From the NCBI GenBank assembly GCA_964581385.1, contig CAZOOK010000001.1, forward strand, positions 277,941 through 341,940: 64,000 nucleotides of DNA. Direction: 5' to 3'. The notes under the pieces were generated by a model, which saw only the letters and a program-made list of their open reading frames with translations, had not been told where the DNA came from and ran no database searches. Shown in pieces: positions 51,251 to 59,950 of this stretch. This DNA comes from CAZOOK01 sp964581385. GTDB lineage: Bacteria; Pseudomonadota; Gammaproteobacteria; Nevskiales; Nevskiaceae. Numbering within the stretch: the stretch's first letter is position 1; the number at the start of each line of letters is the position of its first letter. The translations under genes were made by a program, and so were the position numbers.

Positions 51251-52702
51251 TTATTGAGCGGGTTGCGGGTTCTGTGCGGGTTCGGCTGCGGGTGACGCGG
51301 GCTGCGCTGGGTCTTGAGCGGTCCCGGCGGCGGGTGGTGCCGACGGTTTCTTTTCGGCAGCAGCATTGCTCGGCGGAGGGGCCGTCGACAGTGAGTCGCT
51401 GAAGTGCAGAATCAGGCCGGATTTATGAGCGCCATCGCTTGTCCCGTCGGGCGCTGCGGGTGATGGCTGCGATGGAATCACCGCCGGCGCCGGCGTTCCA
51501 ACACCGGATGCCGGGGCATCGATCGGATGCCATTCGTCGCCAGGCTCCGGTCCGATCGTCATGTGCAGGCCACGAGATTTCGGCTTGTCGCCATTATTGC
51601 CGGCTGCGGGCGCGGCCACGGCACCGCCCGGCGATGCGGCACCGGACGTTTCGGCCGGTGGCGCGGCAGGGGCGGGCGCGGCGGCCTGATCGCTGCCATG
51701 GGTCGGAATGACAATCTCGTATGTATTTTCGGGCCGTGTCGTATCCAGAAATGAGAACAGGCCAGCGAACCAGGAGAAAAATCCGTGGCTCTGTTTCACG
51801 GCGGGCTGCGCCTGCGGCGGCACTGGCGCCACTTCGGAGCCCGCCGCGATCGCAGGAGCAGCGGCGACAGCTTCGCTGCGCACCGGTTTGGACTCGACCG
51901 GTTTCAGCGCGCCTGGATTGGCGGCGATCAGCTTCGCCGCGTCGTCGGCTTCGTGGCTCAGGCCGATTTCGCGATAGCAGCGCTGCAGCAGCTTCAGCGC
52001 TTCGCCGGTGGCTGGCGCGCCGGGGTATTCGGCAATGATGGTTTCGGCGCGCTTGGCGGCTGCGACATAGGCCCCGCGCTTGATGTAGAAGGTGACGATG
52101 CTCAGTTCGTGCTGCGCGACGCGGTTGCGCAGCCAGACCATGCGCAGGCGCGCATCGGAGATATAGCGGCTGTTCGGATACTTGAGGACGAGTAGCGCGA
52201 AATCGTTGTATGCGAGCCGTTCGCTACTGACATCGTGCTTGCTGCTGTCGATCTGTAGAGAATCGAGAATGCCGGCATTGCGATCGAAGTCGATCAGGCC
52301 CTTCAGGTATTGCACGTAATCCGCCTTCGGATGGCGCGGATGGTCGCGCAGGAAGCGGTCGGCCGAGCTCAGCGCTTCGTCGTACTGATAGGTTTTGTAT
52401 TGCGCGAATATTTTTTCCAGTTCCGCCTGCGTGCCGTAGTCGGTGAACGGATAGCGTGCGATGAGCTTGTCGTAGTCCGTGATGGCCGACGAGTACTCGC
52501 CGCTGTCCAGCGATTTGCGGGCATGGCGATACAATGTGTCGGCTTCCTGCCGGAGATCCTGCTCGCTGAGCTGGGGCTGCTTGCCCTTGCCATCGGCGGA
52601 GGCCGGCTTTTCATACGTCGTCTCGCGTTCCGAAGTCGAGGAACACGCGGCGACACTGAGGCAGCCCAGCAGCAGTATGCAGGTCAGGCGAGTTATTTTC
52701 AT
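51251..52702 (-). CDS. bamD: BamD outer-membrane assembly lipoprotein with a long C-terminal extension
   Basis: BamD is the essential lipoprotein partner of BamA. ATG 52702 opens a lipoprotein signal ('LTCILLLGCLSVAAC', lipobox cysteine about residue 20); the frame is open upstream but unlikely. The TPR core (about 40-250) has 'YSSAITDYDKLIARYPFTDYGTQAELEKIFAQYKTYQYDEA' (split) and 'AKRAETIIAEYPGAPATGEALKLL'. The family is normally about 245-290 residues, but here another 220 or so Ala/Pro/Gly-rich residues follow, including a hydrophobic bit 'SHGFFSWFAGLFSF'. The rluD gene diverges 11 bases away. Confidence 0.92.
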   Translation of the reverse strand: MKITRLTCILLLGCLSVAACSSTSERETTYEKPASADGKGKQPQLSEQDLRQEADTLYRHARKSLDSGEYSSAITDYDKLIARYPFTDYGTQAELEKIFAQYKTYQYDEALSSADRFLRDHPRHPKADYVQYLKGLIDFDRNAGILDSLQIDSSKHDVSSERLAYNDFALLVLKYPNSRYISDARLRMVWLRNRVAQHELSIVTFYIKRGAYVAAAKRAETIIAEYPGAPATGEALKLLQRCYREIGLSHEADDAAKLIAANPGALKPVESKPVRSEAVAAAPAIAAGSEVAPVPPQAQPAVKQSHGFFSWFAGLFSFLDTTRPENTYEIVIPTHGSDQAAAPAPAAPPAETSGAASPGGAVAAPAAGNNGDKPKSRGLHMTIGPEPGDEWHPIDAPASGVGTPAPAVIPSQPSPAAPDGTSDGAHKSGLILHFSDSLSTAPPPSNAAAEKKPSAPPAAGTAQDPAQPASPAAEPAQNPQPAQ

Positions 52703-52713
52703 CGGGGGGCGCG

Positions 52714-53703
52714 TTGGCGGCGGGCGCAGTGACGAAGGAAAAAAAGGAGTATAGCCCAAGCGATTCACCGGCCGTGGATGTTGTCGTGCCGCCCGGGCTC
52801 GATGGCGAGCGGCTGGACCGCGCCGCGGCCGAATTGTTCCCGGATTATTCGCGTGCGCGGTTGCAGGCCTGGATCATCGAGGGAATGCTGATCTGCAACG
52901 GTGTGGCTGCTGCGCGGACGCGCGTTACCGTGCATGTGGGCGATCGCCTGCGTCTGACGATTCCCGAAATGGCCGGCACTGAGGCGCGCGCGCAGGCGAT
53001 CACGCTCGAAGTGGTTTACGCCGATGACGCCATTGCAATCATCGACAAGCCGGCCGGCATGATCGTTCATCCCGGCGCCGGAGCTCCCGATGGGACCATG
53101 CAGAACGCATTGCTGCACCGCTTTCCGCAAACCGCGGCGATCCCACGCGCCGGCATTGTCCATCGTCTTGACAAGGATACTTCGGGATTGCTCGTCGTTG
53201 CACTCAATCTGAAGGCGCATGCGCGGCTGGTCGATGCGATGGCAGCGCGCGAGATCCGTCGCGAATACGAGGCGATCGTTAACGGCGTGTTGACCGCCGG
53301 CGGTACGGTCGACACACCGATCGGGCGCGATCCGCGCAATCGGGTGCGCATGGCGGTGCTCGCGCAGGGCCGGCGTGCGGTGACGCACTACCGCGTGATC
53401 GAACGTTTCGCCCATCACAGTCACTTGCGCGTGCGCTTGGAAACCGGCCGCACGCACCAGATTCGCGTGCATATGGCTCACATTCGCCATCCGATCGTCG
53501 GCGATACGCTTTACGGCGGCAGCGTGCAGCGCGGAACCTTGCTATCGGAGGCGCTGGGCCAGCGACTGCGGGCGTTTCCGCGGCAGGCGCTGCACGCCTG
53601 CGAACTGGCCTTGCACCATCCTGAGGACGGAAGCGAAAGGGTATTCCAGTCGCCGCTGCCGGCGGATATCCGCGGCTTGCTTGCGGCATTGCGGACGGGA
53701 TAG
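52714..53703 (+). CDS. rluD: 23S rRNA pseudouridine synthase RluD
   Basis: The 329-residue enzyme isomerises uridines in helix 69 of 23S rRNA. An S4 RNA-binding domain (about 25-95: 'RLDRAAAELFPDYSRARLQAWI') precedes the catalytic domain with 'AGIVHRLDKDTSGLLVVA' (catalytic Asp) and 'RLETGRTHQIRVHMAHIRHPIVGDTLYGG' (split). Start: TTG 52714 has GGGGGG 4 bases before it; GTG 52729 is another possibility. It is divergent from bamD, with pgeF 80 bases downstream, the order usual in gammaproteobacteria. Confidence 0.95.
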   Translation: MAAGAVTKEKKEYSPSDSPAVDVVVPPGLDGERLDRAAAELFPDYSRARLQAWIIEGMLICNGVAAARTRVTVHVGDRLRLTIPEMAGTEARAQAITLEVVYADDAIAIIDKPAGMIVHPGAGAPDGTMQNALLHRFPQTAAIPRAGIVHRLDKDTSGLLVVALNLKAHARLVDAMAAREIRREYEAIVNGVLTAGGTVDTPIGRDPRNRVRMAVLAQGRRAVTHYRVIERFAHHSHLRVRLETGRTHQIRVHMAHIRHPIVGDTLYGGSVQRGTLLSEALGQRLRAFPRQALHACELALHHPEDGSERVFQSPLPADIRGLLAALRTG

Positions 53704-53783
53704 AAATCGCCTCACTTCCTGCCTAATGCGCTTCCTATTTGCTGTCGCGGGGATTTTTCGTTCCGTAATACGCTGCAAACACA

Positions 53784-54545
53784 ATGAAGCCGATCAACCC
53801 ATATATCGACGTCGAATGGCCCGCGCCGCGCGGCGTGCGTGCGATCTGTACCACGCGCGTCGGCGGTGTCAGCCGTGGTATTTGTGCGAGCTTCAATATC
53901 GGCGCGCGCTGCGGTGACGATGCTGTGGCGGTCGCAGCCAATCGCCATCAGTTACGCGCGTCATTGGGCTTGCAACGAGAACCGGGATGGCTGCGACAGG
54001 TGCACGGTACATGTGTTGTACGCCTGCCGGCCGCGGAACCCGAACCCGAGGCGGATGCGAGTTTCACAACTGCACAGATGACTGCCTGCGTGGTGCTGTC
54101 GGCCGATTGCCTGCCGGTTCTCTTTTGTGCCGATGATGCGAGCGCCGTCGCCGCCGCACATGCCGGCTGGCGTGGATTGGCGGCGGGCGTTTTGGAGTCC
54201 ACCGTCGCTGCATTGCCGGTGGCGCCCGCGAGACTACTCGCGTGGCTGGGTCCGGCCATCGGGCCGGACGCCTTTGAAGTCGGCGAAGATGTGTATTCGG
54301 CATTTGTGCGCGGAGATGCGGGCGCCGCGAACGCGTTCGCGACGACAGGGTTAGCCGGCAAATACCATGCGGATCTATTTGCGTTGGCGCGCCGCCGGTT
54401 GGCGGCGGCCGGTGTCACACAAGTCTATGGCGGTGGCGTCTGCACTTACGCGGATGCCAGTCGCTTTTTTTCCTTCCGCCGCGACGGCGTGACGGGTCGT
54501 CAGGCGGCGATGATCTGGCTTGAGCGCGCGATCGGCGGCAGTTAA
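53784..54545 (+). CDS. pgeF: Peptidoglycan editing factor / polyphenol oxidase family protein
   Basis: The 253-residue protein of the YfiH/DUF152 family has 'CTTRVGGVSRGICASFNIGARCGDD' (split), 'WLRQVHGTCVV' (His), 'CVVLSADCLPVLFCADDASAVAAAHAGWRGLAAGV' (split; Cys and His ligands) and 'LGPAIGPDAFEVGEDV'. Members are purine nucleoside phosphorylase/laccase-type metalloenzymes; in E. coli PgeF prevents misincorporation into peptidoglycan. The ATG at 53784 is 80 bases after rluD, and the pair is typical. Confidence 0.93.
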   Translation: MKPINPYIDVEWPAPRGVRAICTTRVGGVSRGICASFNIGARCGDDAVAVAANRHQLRASLGLQREPGWLRQVHGTCVVRLPAAEPEPEADASFTTAQMTACVVLSADCLPVLFCADDASAVAAAHAGWRGLAAGVLESTVAALPVAPARLLAWLGPAIGPDAFEVGEDVYSAFVRGDAGAANAFATTGLAGKYHADLFALARRRLAAAGVTQVYGGGVCTYADASRFFSFRRDGVTGRQAAMIWLERAIGGS

Positions 54546-54619
54546 CCAGGAGAGCTGGCTTGGAAACTGTAAATTATTAAATCCCCGGGCTCTGCGGCCG
54601 GCATATTCGTATCCGGGAC

Positions 54620-54648
54620 TGCAACCAATTCCGAGTGTTCGGCGTATC
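54620..54648 (+). promoter_or_regulatory. ECF-sigma-type promoter, upstream of the TPR/HupE-like operon
   Basis: TGCAACC (54620-54626), 16 bases, CGTATC (54643-54648), 36 bases before the TPR gene start. The same motif stands before the sigma gene and the DUF4331 gene, and AACC/CGT is the usual pattern of ECF promoters. I propose all three are read by the sigma factor encoded at 57606. Confidence 0.65.
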
Positions 54649-54684
54649 AGATACATATCTCTGTGCCGCCGGAGCATCCGCACC

Positions 54685-55917
54685 ATGAGGCAAATTTTCC
54701 GTATTTGCAGCGCTATGGCCGTACTGTGCGCGGTGGTTATGAGCGGCACGGCCCGAGCCGATGCGCCGTACACGCCTGCCGATGCCGCTACCGTATTGGA
54801 ACGCTTGCCCGCTGCGCGCGGCGCTGATGCGGCGCTCGCGGTGCTGCATGCCCGCAGCGTAGACAGTCCAGGCGATGTCGGAGCAGCGGTGGCATTTGCG
54901 CGTGCGGCCATTGAGCGCGGGCGCGAGGAGCAGGACCCACGCTATTTCGGTTACGCGGAGTGCGCGCTGCAGCGATGGTGGGCGCTGGCGAGTCCGCCGC
55001 CGTCGGTCGTTCTGTTGCGTGCCACCATCGCACAATGGCACCACGATTTTGCAGCTGCGGAGCGCGATCTCGATACGCTCATCAACACCGACGCCGACGA
55101 ATCTACGCAGGCCCATCTGACGCGCGCGTCGGTGCGTGCCGTCACCGGCGATCCGATCGGTGCGTTGCGTGACTGTACTGCGCTGATCGGACGCACCGAT
55201 TTGTTGACGGCCACGACCTGCATCGCCGCGGCCAACAGCTTGCGCGGACGCGCGAGCGCGAGTCTCACCAGTTTGCAGTCGGTCATTGCGCGCGATCCGC
55301 AGCGGACACCGGCTGCACTGCAGCTGTGGTCGCTGACTACCGCCGCTGAGATTGCCGAGCGGCTCGGATACGACGCGCAAGCCCAATCCCTGTACGACCA
55401 GGCACTCGTGACGATGGACCGCAGCGGTCAACGCGACGCTTATCTTCTCGCCGCGTTTTCTGATTTTGCGCTCGACCACGGACGACCGCGCGCAGTAGTG
55501 TCGCGCCTTGCCGGCGACGAGCGTATCGATAACCTGCTGCTGCGTTTGGCACTCGCGGAGCGCCGCTTGAGCGACGAAGGTGAGCACGCGTTCGACGCGC
55601 GCGTCGAAGATCATATCCGCCAGCTGGCGCAGCGCTTCGCGGAAACTCGCGAACGCGGTGATACCGTGCATTTGCGGGAAGAATCGCTGTTCGAACTCGA
55701 ATTGCAGCGCAATCCGCAACGCGCATTGTCGCTGGCCGCAACGAATTGGACGGTGCAACGGGAGCCACTCGATGCGCGGGTGCTGCTCGCCGCCGCGCTT
55801 GCAAACCGTCAGCCGCGTGCGGCACAGCCAGTACTGCAATGGATGAGAGACACTCACATCGAGGACCGGCGACTGCAGGAACTGGCTCGGCAGCTTGCCG
55901 CCATAGGTGTCGCATGA
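54685..55917 (+). CDS. Exported TPR-like protein
   Basis: The 410-residue protein has a signal peptide ('FRICSAMAVLCAVVMSGTARA'), so it acts in the periplasm. The rest is helical with TPR-like repeats ('VLLRATIAQWHHDFAAAERDLDTLI', split; 'SLYDQALVTMDRSGQRDAYLLAAFSDFALDHG', split; 'AQPVLQWMRDTHIEDRRLQELARQL', split). ATG 54685 is chosen because the signal peptide begins here; upstream in-frame sequence overlaps pgeF. Its stop overlaps the HupE-like start (ATGA). The gene is the first of a two-gene unit behind an ECF-type promoter and probably serves as an assembly partner for the next membrane protein. Confidence 0.82.
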   Translation: MRQIFRICSAMAVLCAVVMSGTARADAPYTPADAATVLERLPAARGADAALAVLHARSVDSPGDVGAAVAFARAAIERGREEQDPRYFGYAECALQRWWALASPPPSVVLLRATIAQWHHDFAAAERDLDTLINTDADESTQAHLTRASVRAVTGDPIGALRDCTALIGRTDLLTATTCIAAANSLRGRASASLTSLQSVIARDPQRTPAALQLWSLTTAAEIAERLGYDAQAQSLYDQALVTMDRSGQRDAYLLAAFSDFALDHGRPRAVVSRLAGDERIDNLLLRLALAERRLSDEGEHAFDARVEDHIRQLAQRFAETRERGDTVHLREESLFELELQRNPQRALSLAATNWTVQREPLDARVLLAAALANRQPRAAQPVLQWMRDTHIEDRRLQELARQLAAIGVA

Positions 55918-57080
55918 GAGCGGCACGCAGCGGCGCAACGACGTACGCGCGGCTCGTATCGCGCGCGTTGGCGGCTCTGCTCTTGCTGATCATTGCAGGC
56001 ACCGCACAAGCGCATAAAGCCAGCACCAGCTATCTGCAGCTTGCCGTCGACAACGCGACGCTCTCCGGGCGCTGGGATATCGCCTTGCGCGATCTGGATT
56101 ACGTCATCGGCCTGGATGCAGACGGTGACGGCGCTCTGACCTGGGCCGAGGTCCGGCAAGCGCAGACACGAATCGGCGCCTACGCGCTGTCGCGTCTGAA
56201 TGTGCGCGGTGACGACGTGAACTGTGCGTTGCGAGTCACCAATCTGCAGATCGCCGAGCACAGCGACGGGCACTATGCCGCTCTGGCCCTGGCCGGTAGC
56301 TGCCTGCGCGCGCCACGGAAGCTGTCACTGCGCTATGACCTCTTGTTCGAATTCGATGCCCTGCATCGCGGTCTGCTCAAGCTCGACTTCGCCGGTGCGC
56401 ACAGCGGACTGTTCGCGCCCGACGAGCGTCGGCTTGAATTTGCCGGCAGCGGTGGTTGGTTCAGGGTATTCGGCGAATATTTCCGCGCTGGCCTGTTTCA
56501 TGTGTGGAGCGGGCTTGATCATCTGCTGTTTCTGGCCGGTTTGTTCCTGCCGGCGATCCTGCGTCGCGAAAACGGACACTGGGTGCCGACGCAACGTCTG
56601 CGGCCGGCGTTGCGCGATACCACCATGATGGTGACAGCCTTCACGCTGGCCCATGCGTGCACACTCACGCTGGCTGCGACGGGCTGGTTTTCGCCGCCTT
56701 CGCGTCTTGTCGAATCCGCGGTAGCCGCTACGGTATTGTTCGCCGGTCTCAACAACCTGTTGCCTATGGTGTACCGGGAACTGTTCTGGCTCGCGGGCGT
56801 GTTCGGACTTGTCCACGGCGCTGCCGTGGCCGGTGCCCTGATCGAACTCGGTCTGCCCGCCGGTGCACGGGTCTGGGCGCTGCTGGCTTTCAATCTGGGC
56901 GTGGAAGCTGCCCAGCTGAGCGTATTGCTGGCCGTGATTCCAACCTGCTTCGCGCTACGGCGCTCGCCGTGGTATCCGCGGCTGGTGCTGGTTCCGGGAG
57001 CGGCGGCGGTATCCCTGGTCGGCGCGGTATGGCTGCTTGAGCGTGGCGCAGGACTCAGCCTTGGTGTGCCGCTGCCTTGA
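55914..57080 (+). CDS. HupE/UreJ-type membrane protein with an EF-hand
   Basis: The 388-residue protein has a signal peptide ('LAALLLLIIAGTAQAHKAS'). Its periplasmic N-terminal domain (about 35-195) contains a perfect EF-hand loop, D-A-D-G-D-G-A-L-T-W-A-E (residues 68-79), which should bind Ca2+. Six or so membrane helices follow from about 200 ('GLFHVWSGLDHLLFLAGLFLPAIL', split; the His-rich HupE signature 'HVWSGLDHLLF'). HupE/UreJ proteins carry nickel or cobalt. It is in an operon with the TPR gene under an ECF-type promoter. Confidence 0.88.
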   Translation: MRAARSGATTYARLVSRALAALLLLIIAGTAQAHKASTSYLQLAVDNATLSGRWDIALRDLDYVIGLDADGDGALTWAEVRQAQTRIGAYALSRLNVRGDDVNCALRVTNLQIAEHSDGHYAALALAGSCLRAPRKLSLRYDLLFEFDALHRGLLKLDFAGAHSGLFAPDERRLEFAGSGGWFRVFGEYFRAGLFHVWSGLDHLLFLAGLFLPAILRRENGHWVPTQRLRPALRDTTMMVTAFTLAHACTLTLAATGWFSPPSRLVESAVAATVLFAGLNNLLPMVYRELFWLAGVFGLVHGAAVAGALIELGLPAGARVWALLAFNLGVEAAQLSVLLAVIPTCFALRRSPWYPRLVLVPGAAAVSLVGAVWLLERGAGLSLGVPLP

Positions 57081-57142
57081 GGCCGGCAGCGACTTGGGCG
57101 TGACGTAGCGGCGAACGGAACAGCTTCCGCCCGCGAATGGTT

Positions 57143-57613
57143 TCAGGCGGCAAGATCGAGATGGGCGCGGATGAACATCAGTAGGCCGCTACGCGAACGA
57201 ATCGGCTGATGCCGGGTGCCCGCATCGAGCCACTGATAATCGCCGGGCCCCAGCGTCATCCCATCTACCTCCACGTCACCCTCGAGCACGACGCATTCTT
57301 CGGGTTGCGGATGCATGTGCTCCGGGATCTGGCCGTTGGCCTGAAGACGAACGAGATAGGAGCAGATGCCGGTTTCGCTGTCGCGATTGAGAATTTTGAT
57401 TTCGCAGTCAGGAGAGCGACGAATCCATTTGCCTTCCAGCAGGCGATGCGTCACTACACCGGTTGAAAAGCCGAGTTCGGCATCGACGCGGCTGCGGATG
57501 CGCTGCGAGCGTTCCGGTGACACCGGAATAGGTCTCAGCTCTGCGAACAGCGCGTTCTCTAACTCGGCTGGCAGCTCTTTAGACTTCTCTGAAGCAGCTA
57601 TAGAACTAGACAT
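57143..57613 (-). CDS. Cupin protein (ChrR C-terminal-like), probable sigma regulator
   Basis: The 156-residue protein has a C-terminal cupin (about 85-145) with metal ligands in 'EHMHPQPEECVVLEGDVEV' and the last His in 'DAGTRHQPI'. This is the kind of cupin seen at the C-terminus of ChrR, the zinc anti-sigma factor that responds to singlet oxygen. The N-terminal zinc anti-sigma helices (H-x3-C-x2-C) are absent. It is encoded 8 bases inside the sigma gene 3' end, so the pair is co-translated; it probably modulates the sigma factor or senses its signal. Confidence 0.85.
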   Translation of the reverse strand: MSSSIAASEKSKELPAELENALFAELRPIPVSPERSQRIRSRVDAELGFSTGVVTHRLLEGKWIRRSPDCEIKILNRDSETGICSYLVRLQANGQIPEHMHPQPEECVVLEGDVEVDGMTLGPGDYQWLDAGTRHQPIRSRSGLLMFIRAHLDLAA

Positions 57614-58214
57614 TCATGACTCCAGGCTCACGCAAACGCGACCCGTTCGCGCTCGGGCCATCGAAGCTCAATCCCTGACGCATCGCCGTCAGCGCGCGGT
57701 GTATATGAGACTTTACCGTACCTAGTGGCATTCCGGTTGCAACGGCAATTTCGGAGTGACTCATATCATGGAAAAACGCCAGCCCGATCAATTTTCTCTG
57801 TTCCGAAGTCAGTTGCAGCAACAGAGGGTGTACGGAAGCATCCGCATCAAACATCGAGATCAGGCTCTCGGGCCCTTCCGCGGTATCCATGCCAGATTCG
57901 AGCTCGACGGCGTCGCCGAGTTCGCCGGTGCGCCGGTTGGTGCGCAGCTGGTCGAGCGCACGTGATCGACACATCGTGAAGAGCCACGCCATGGCGCAGC
58001 CGCGACCGGCATCGTACTTGGCTGCGTCACGCCAGACGCGAATATAGGTTTCGGCTGCGCAGTCGTCGGCGGCGTCTTCACTGCCGAGAATGCGCTGCGC
58101 AAACGCGAGTATGCGTGGCAGCGTCGCGGTATACAGCCGATCGAATGCAGCGCGATCGCCGCGGGCGATTGCATCTATCCAGCTCCCTAATTCTTCTTCG
58201 CTTGGCAATCCCAC
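57606..58214 (-). CDS. ECF-type RNA polymerase sigma factor
   Basis: The product is about 202 residues. Region 2 (about 25-95) has 'FDRLYTATLPRILAFAQRILGSEDAADDCAAETYIRVWRDAAKYD' (split) and 'AMAWLFTMCRSRALDQLR'. Region 4 (about 130-185) has 'LTSEQRKLIGLAFFHDMSHSEIAVATGMPLGTVKSHIHRAL' (split). These are ECF family signatures. I chose GTG 58214, with GGGAG 7 bases upstream; an ATG at 58250 gives an Arg-rich extension not in the family. It is followed by a cupin gene, as in RpoE-ChrR pairs. A promoter of its own type lies upstream, so it is probably autoregulated. Confidence 0.93.
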   Translation of the reverse strand: MGLPSEEELGSWIDAIARGDRAAFDRLYTATLPRILAFAQRILGSEDAADDCAAETYIRVWRDAAKYDAGRGCAMAWLFTMCRSRALDQLRTNRRTGELGDAVELESGMDTAEGPESLISMFDADASVHPLLLQLTSEQRKLIGLAFFHDMSHSEIAVATGMPLGTVKSHIHRALTAMRQGLSFDGPSANGSRLREPGVMNV

Positions 58215-58261
58215 GTTTAGTCTCCCGCGCCTTCGTACGAAAGCTGCCATTCAAAGCGCTA

Positions 58262-58290
58262 GATACGTCCGCTGATTGGCTTTGGATGCA
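58262..58290 (-). promoter_or_regulatory. ECF-sigma-type promoter of the sigma/cupin operon
   Basis: On the minus strand: TGCATCC (58290-58284), 16 bases, CGTATC (58267-58262), 47 bases before the sigma factor GTG. It differs by one base from the promoter at 54620, with the same spacing. Confidence 0.6.
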
Positions 58291-58320
58291 GGCGCCCTCA
58301 CAAATTTTTCCGCAATTTCG

Positions 58321-58350
58321 TGCAACCGGGATTCTGTTCCGCGACGTAAT
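58321..58350 (+). promoter_or_regulatory. ECF-sigma-type promoter of the DUF4331 gene
   Basis: TGCAACC (58321-58327), 17 bases, CGTAAT (58345-58350), 38 bases before the DUF4331 ATG. It is back to back with the sigma operon promoter, which starts 30 bases away on the other strand. Confidence 0.6.
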
Positions 58351-58388
58351 GAAAGTGCAGCTCTTCATCTCACCGACTGGAGGTCACG

Positions 58389-59936
58389 ATGTCTTACAAA
58401 AGAATCCTTGCCGCTACCGCGGCTGCATTGCTCACGGCCGGCGCGCAGGCGTCGAGCCACCGCGAAGCTCCTTTCATTGCGCAGCATCCTGCCGTCGACG
58501 GTACCGACTTCTATATGTTCCGTAGCTACGAAAATGGCCGCAGCGGATACGTCACTCTACTCGCCAATTACAATCCTCTGCAGGACGCTTATGGCGGTCC
58601 GAATTATTTTGCACTGGATCCAGACGCACTTTACGAGATCAGCATCGATAACAATGGCGATGCCATCGAGGATCTCACGTTCCAATTCCGTTTCAGGAAC
58701 AGCTTCCAAGGCATCACTCTGCCGGTCGGCAATAACCTCAACCTGCCGATTCCTCTGATCAATGCGCCCGGCAGCAGCGGCGGTATGTCGACGCTCAATC
58801 GCAGCGAGGCTTATTCCATTGGAGTTGTTCGCGGCGGACGACGCAGCACTACGCCGAAACCGGTCACCGATGCGGCCACCGGCGCAGCGCAGTTCACCAA
58901 GCCGGTGGATAACATCGGCACGCGGTCCATCCCCAATTACGGCAGCTACGCCGGACAATATATGTATTCGGTGAACATTCCGGGATGCGCTACACCCGCT
59001 AGGGCTTTCGTCGGCCAACGCAAGGAGGGGTTTGCCGTCAATCTTGGCGAAGTGTTCGATCTGGTCAATCTGAATCCACTGGGTGCAGTAAACGGCGCCG
59101 CCAACACGGTCGGTGACAAGAACATCACCACCCTCGCGCTCGAAGTCCCAATTGCCTGCCTCACAGCAGACGGGCTCGACGCCAGCCACACGCAGACTCC
59201 GGTGATCGGAGCCTGGACCACCGCCAGCCTGCGCCAGGCCCGAATTCTCAACGCCAAGCCGAGTGCTCCGCAGACGGGCTCCACGCTGGTCGGACCGGAA
59301 ATCGTTGGCGGGGCCTGGACGCAGGTTTCGCGCTTGTCTTCTCCCCTTGTCAACGAATTGGTGATTGGCATCACCGACAAGGACCGTTTCAACGGCAGCG
59401 AACCCAAGGACGATGCGCAGTTCGCCGCCTATGTGACGAATCCGACACTGCCAGTGCTGCTCAACGCGCTGTTCGGCGACGCTGCCAAGGTGCCGCCGAC
59501 ACCGCGAAACGACATCGTCGCCGCATTTCTCACTGGTGTGTCCGGTGTGAATCAGCCCGCACACGTTACTCCGGCTGAAATGTTGCGGCTCAACGTCGCA
59601 CTGCCCGCAACCGCAGCTGGTGGCCAGAATAACCTCGGTGCGCTGCTGTGCTTCACCAATGACGGTGTCCTGAGCGTCTCCAATCCCGGATGCGATCCGG
59701 CCGGTTTCCCGAACGGCCGCCGTCCGGGCGACGATGTCGTGGACGTTGAGCTACGCGTAGTCGAAGGCGCCTTGCTCGGCAGTTCCGATCCAAACCGGAA
59801 AAATGATGGTTCCCATCCTGCTTATACCGACGGCACCACGCTCAGTGATGCCGATTTCGACGCGCAGTTTCCTTATCTGAAAGCGCCGACTCCCGGCTCC
59901 CCGAACGGCGCCAATGGCCTGCCCTCAGACCAATGA
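58389..59936 (+). CDS. Exported DUF4331 protein
   Basis: The 515-residue protein has a signal peptide ('KRILAATAAALLTAGAQA') and begins its mature part 'SSHREAPFIAQHPAVDGTDFYMFRS' (split), the hallmark of DUF4331. Further family blocks are 'GGPNYFALDPDALYEISIDNNGDAIEDLTFQFRF' (split) and 'LALEVPIACLTADGLDASHTQ'. The function is not known to me. GGAGGT lies 5 bases before ATG 58389. It is behind an ECF-type promoter and 14 bases before a small lipoprotein gene, in a unit divergent from sigma and cupin genes. It is probably the main effector of the regulon. Confidence 0.92.
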   Translation: MSYKRILAATAAALLTAGAQASSHREAPFIAQHPAVDGTDFYMFRSYENGRSGYVTLLANYNPLQDAYGGPNYFALDPDALYEISIDNNGDAIEDLTFQFRFRNSFQGITLPVGNNLNLPIPLINAPGSSGGMSTLNRSEAYSIGVVRGGRRSTTPKPVTDAATGAAQFTKPVDNIGTRSIPNYGSYAGQYMYSVNIPGCATPARAFVGQRKEGFAVNLGEVFDLVNLNPLGAVNGAANTVGDKNITTLALEVPIACLTADGLDASHTQTPVIGAWTTASLRQARILNAKPSAPQTGSTLVGPEIVGGAWTQVSRLSSPLVNELVIGITDKDRFNGSEPKDDAQFAAYVTNPTLPVLLNALFGDAAKVPPTPRNDIVAAFLTGVSGVNQPAHVTPAEMLRLNVALPATAAGGQNNLGALLCFTNDGVLSVSNPGCDPAGFPNGRRPGDDVVDVELRVVEGALLGSSDPNRKNDGSHPAYTDGTTLSDADFDAQFPYLKAPTPGSPNGANGLPSDQ

Positions 59937-59950
59937 CCTGGAGATCGGAA

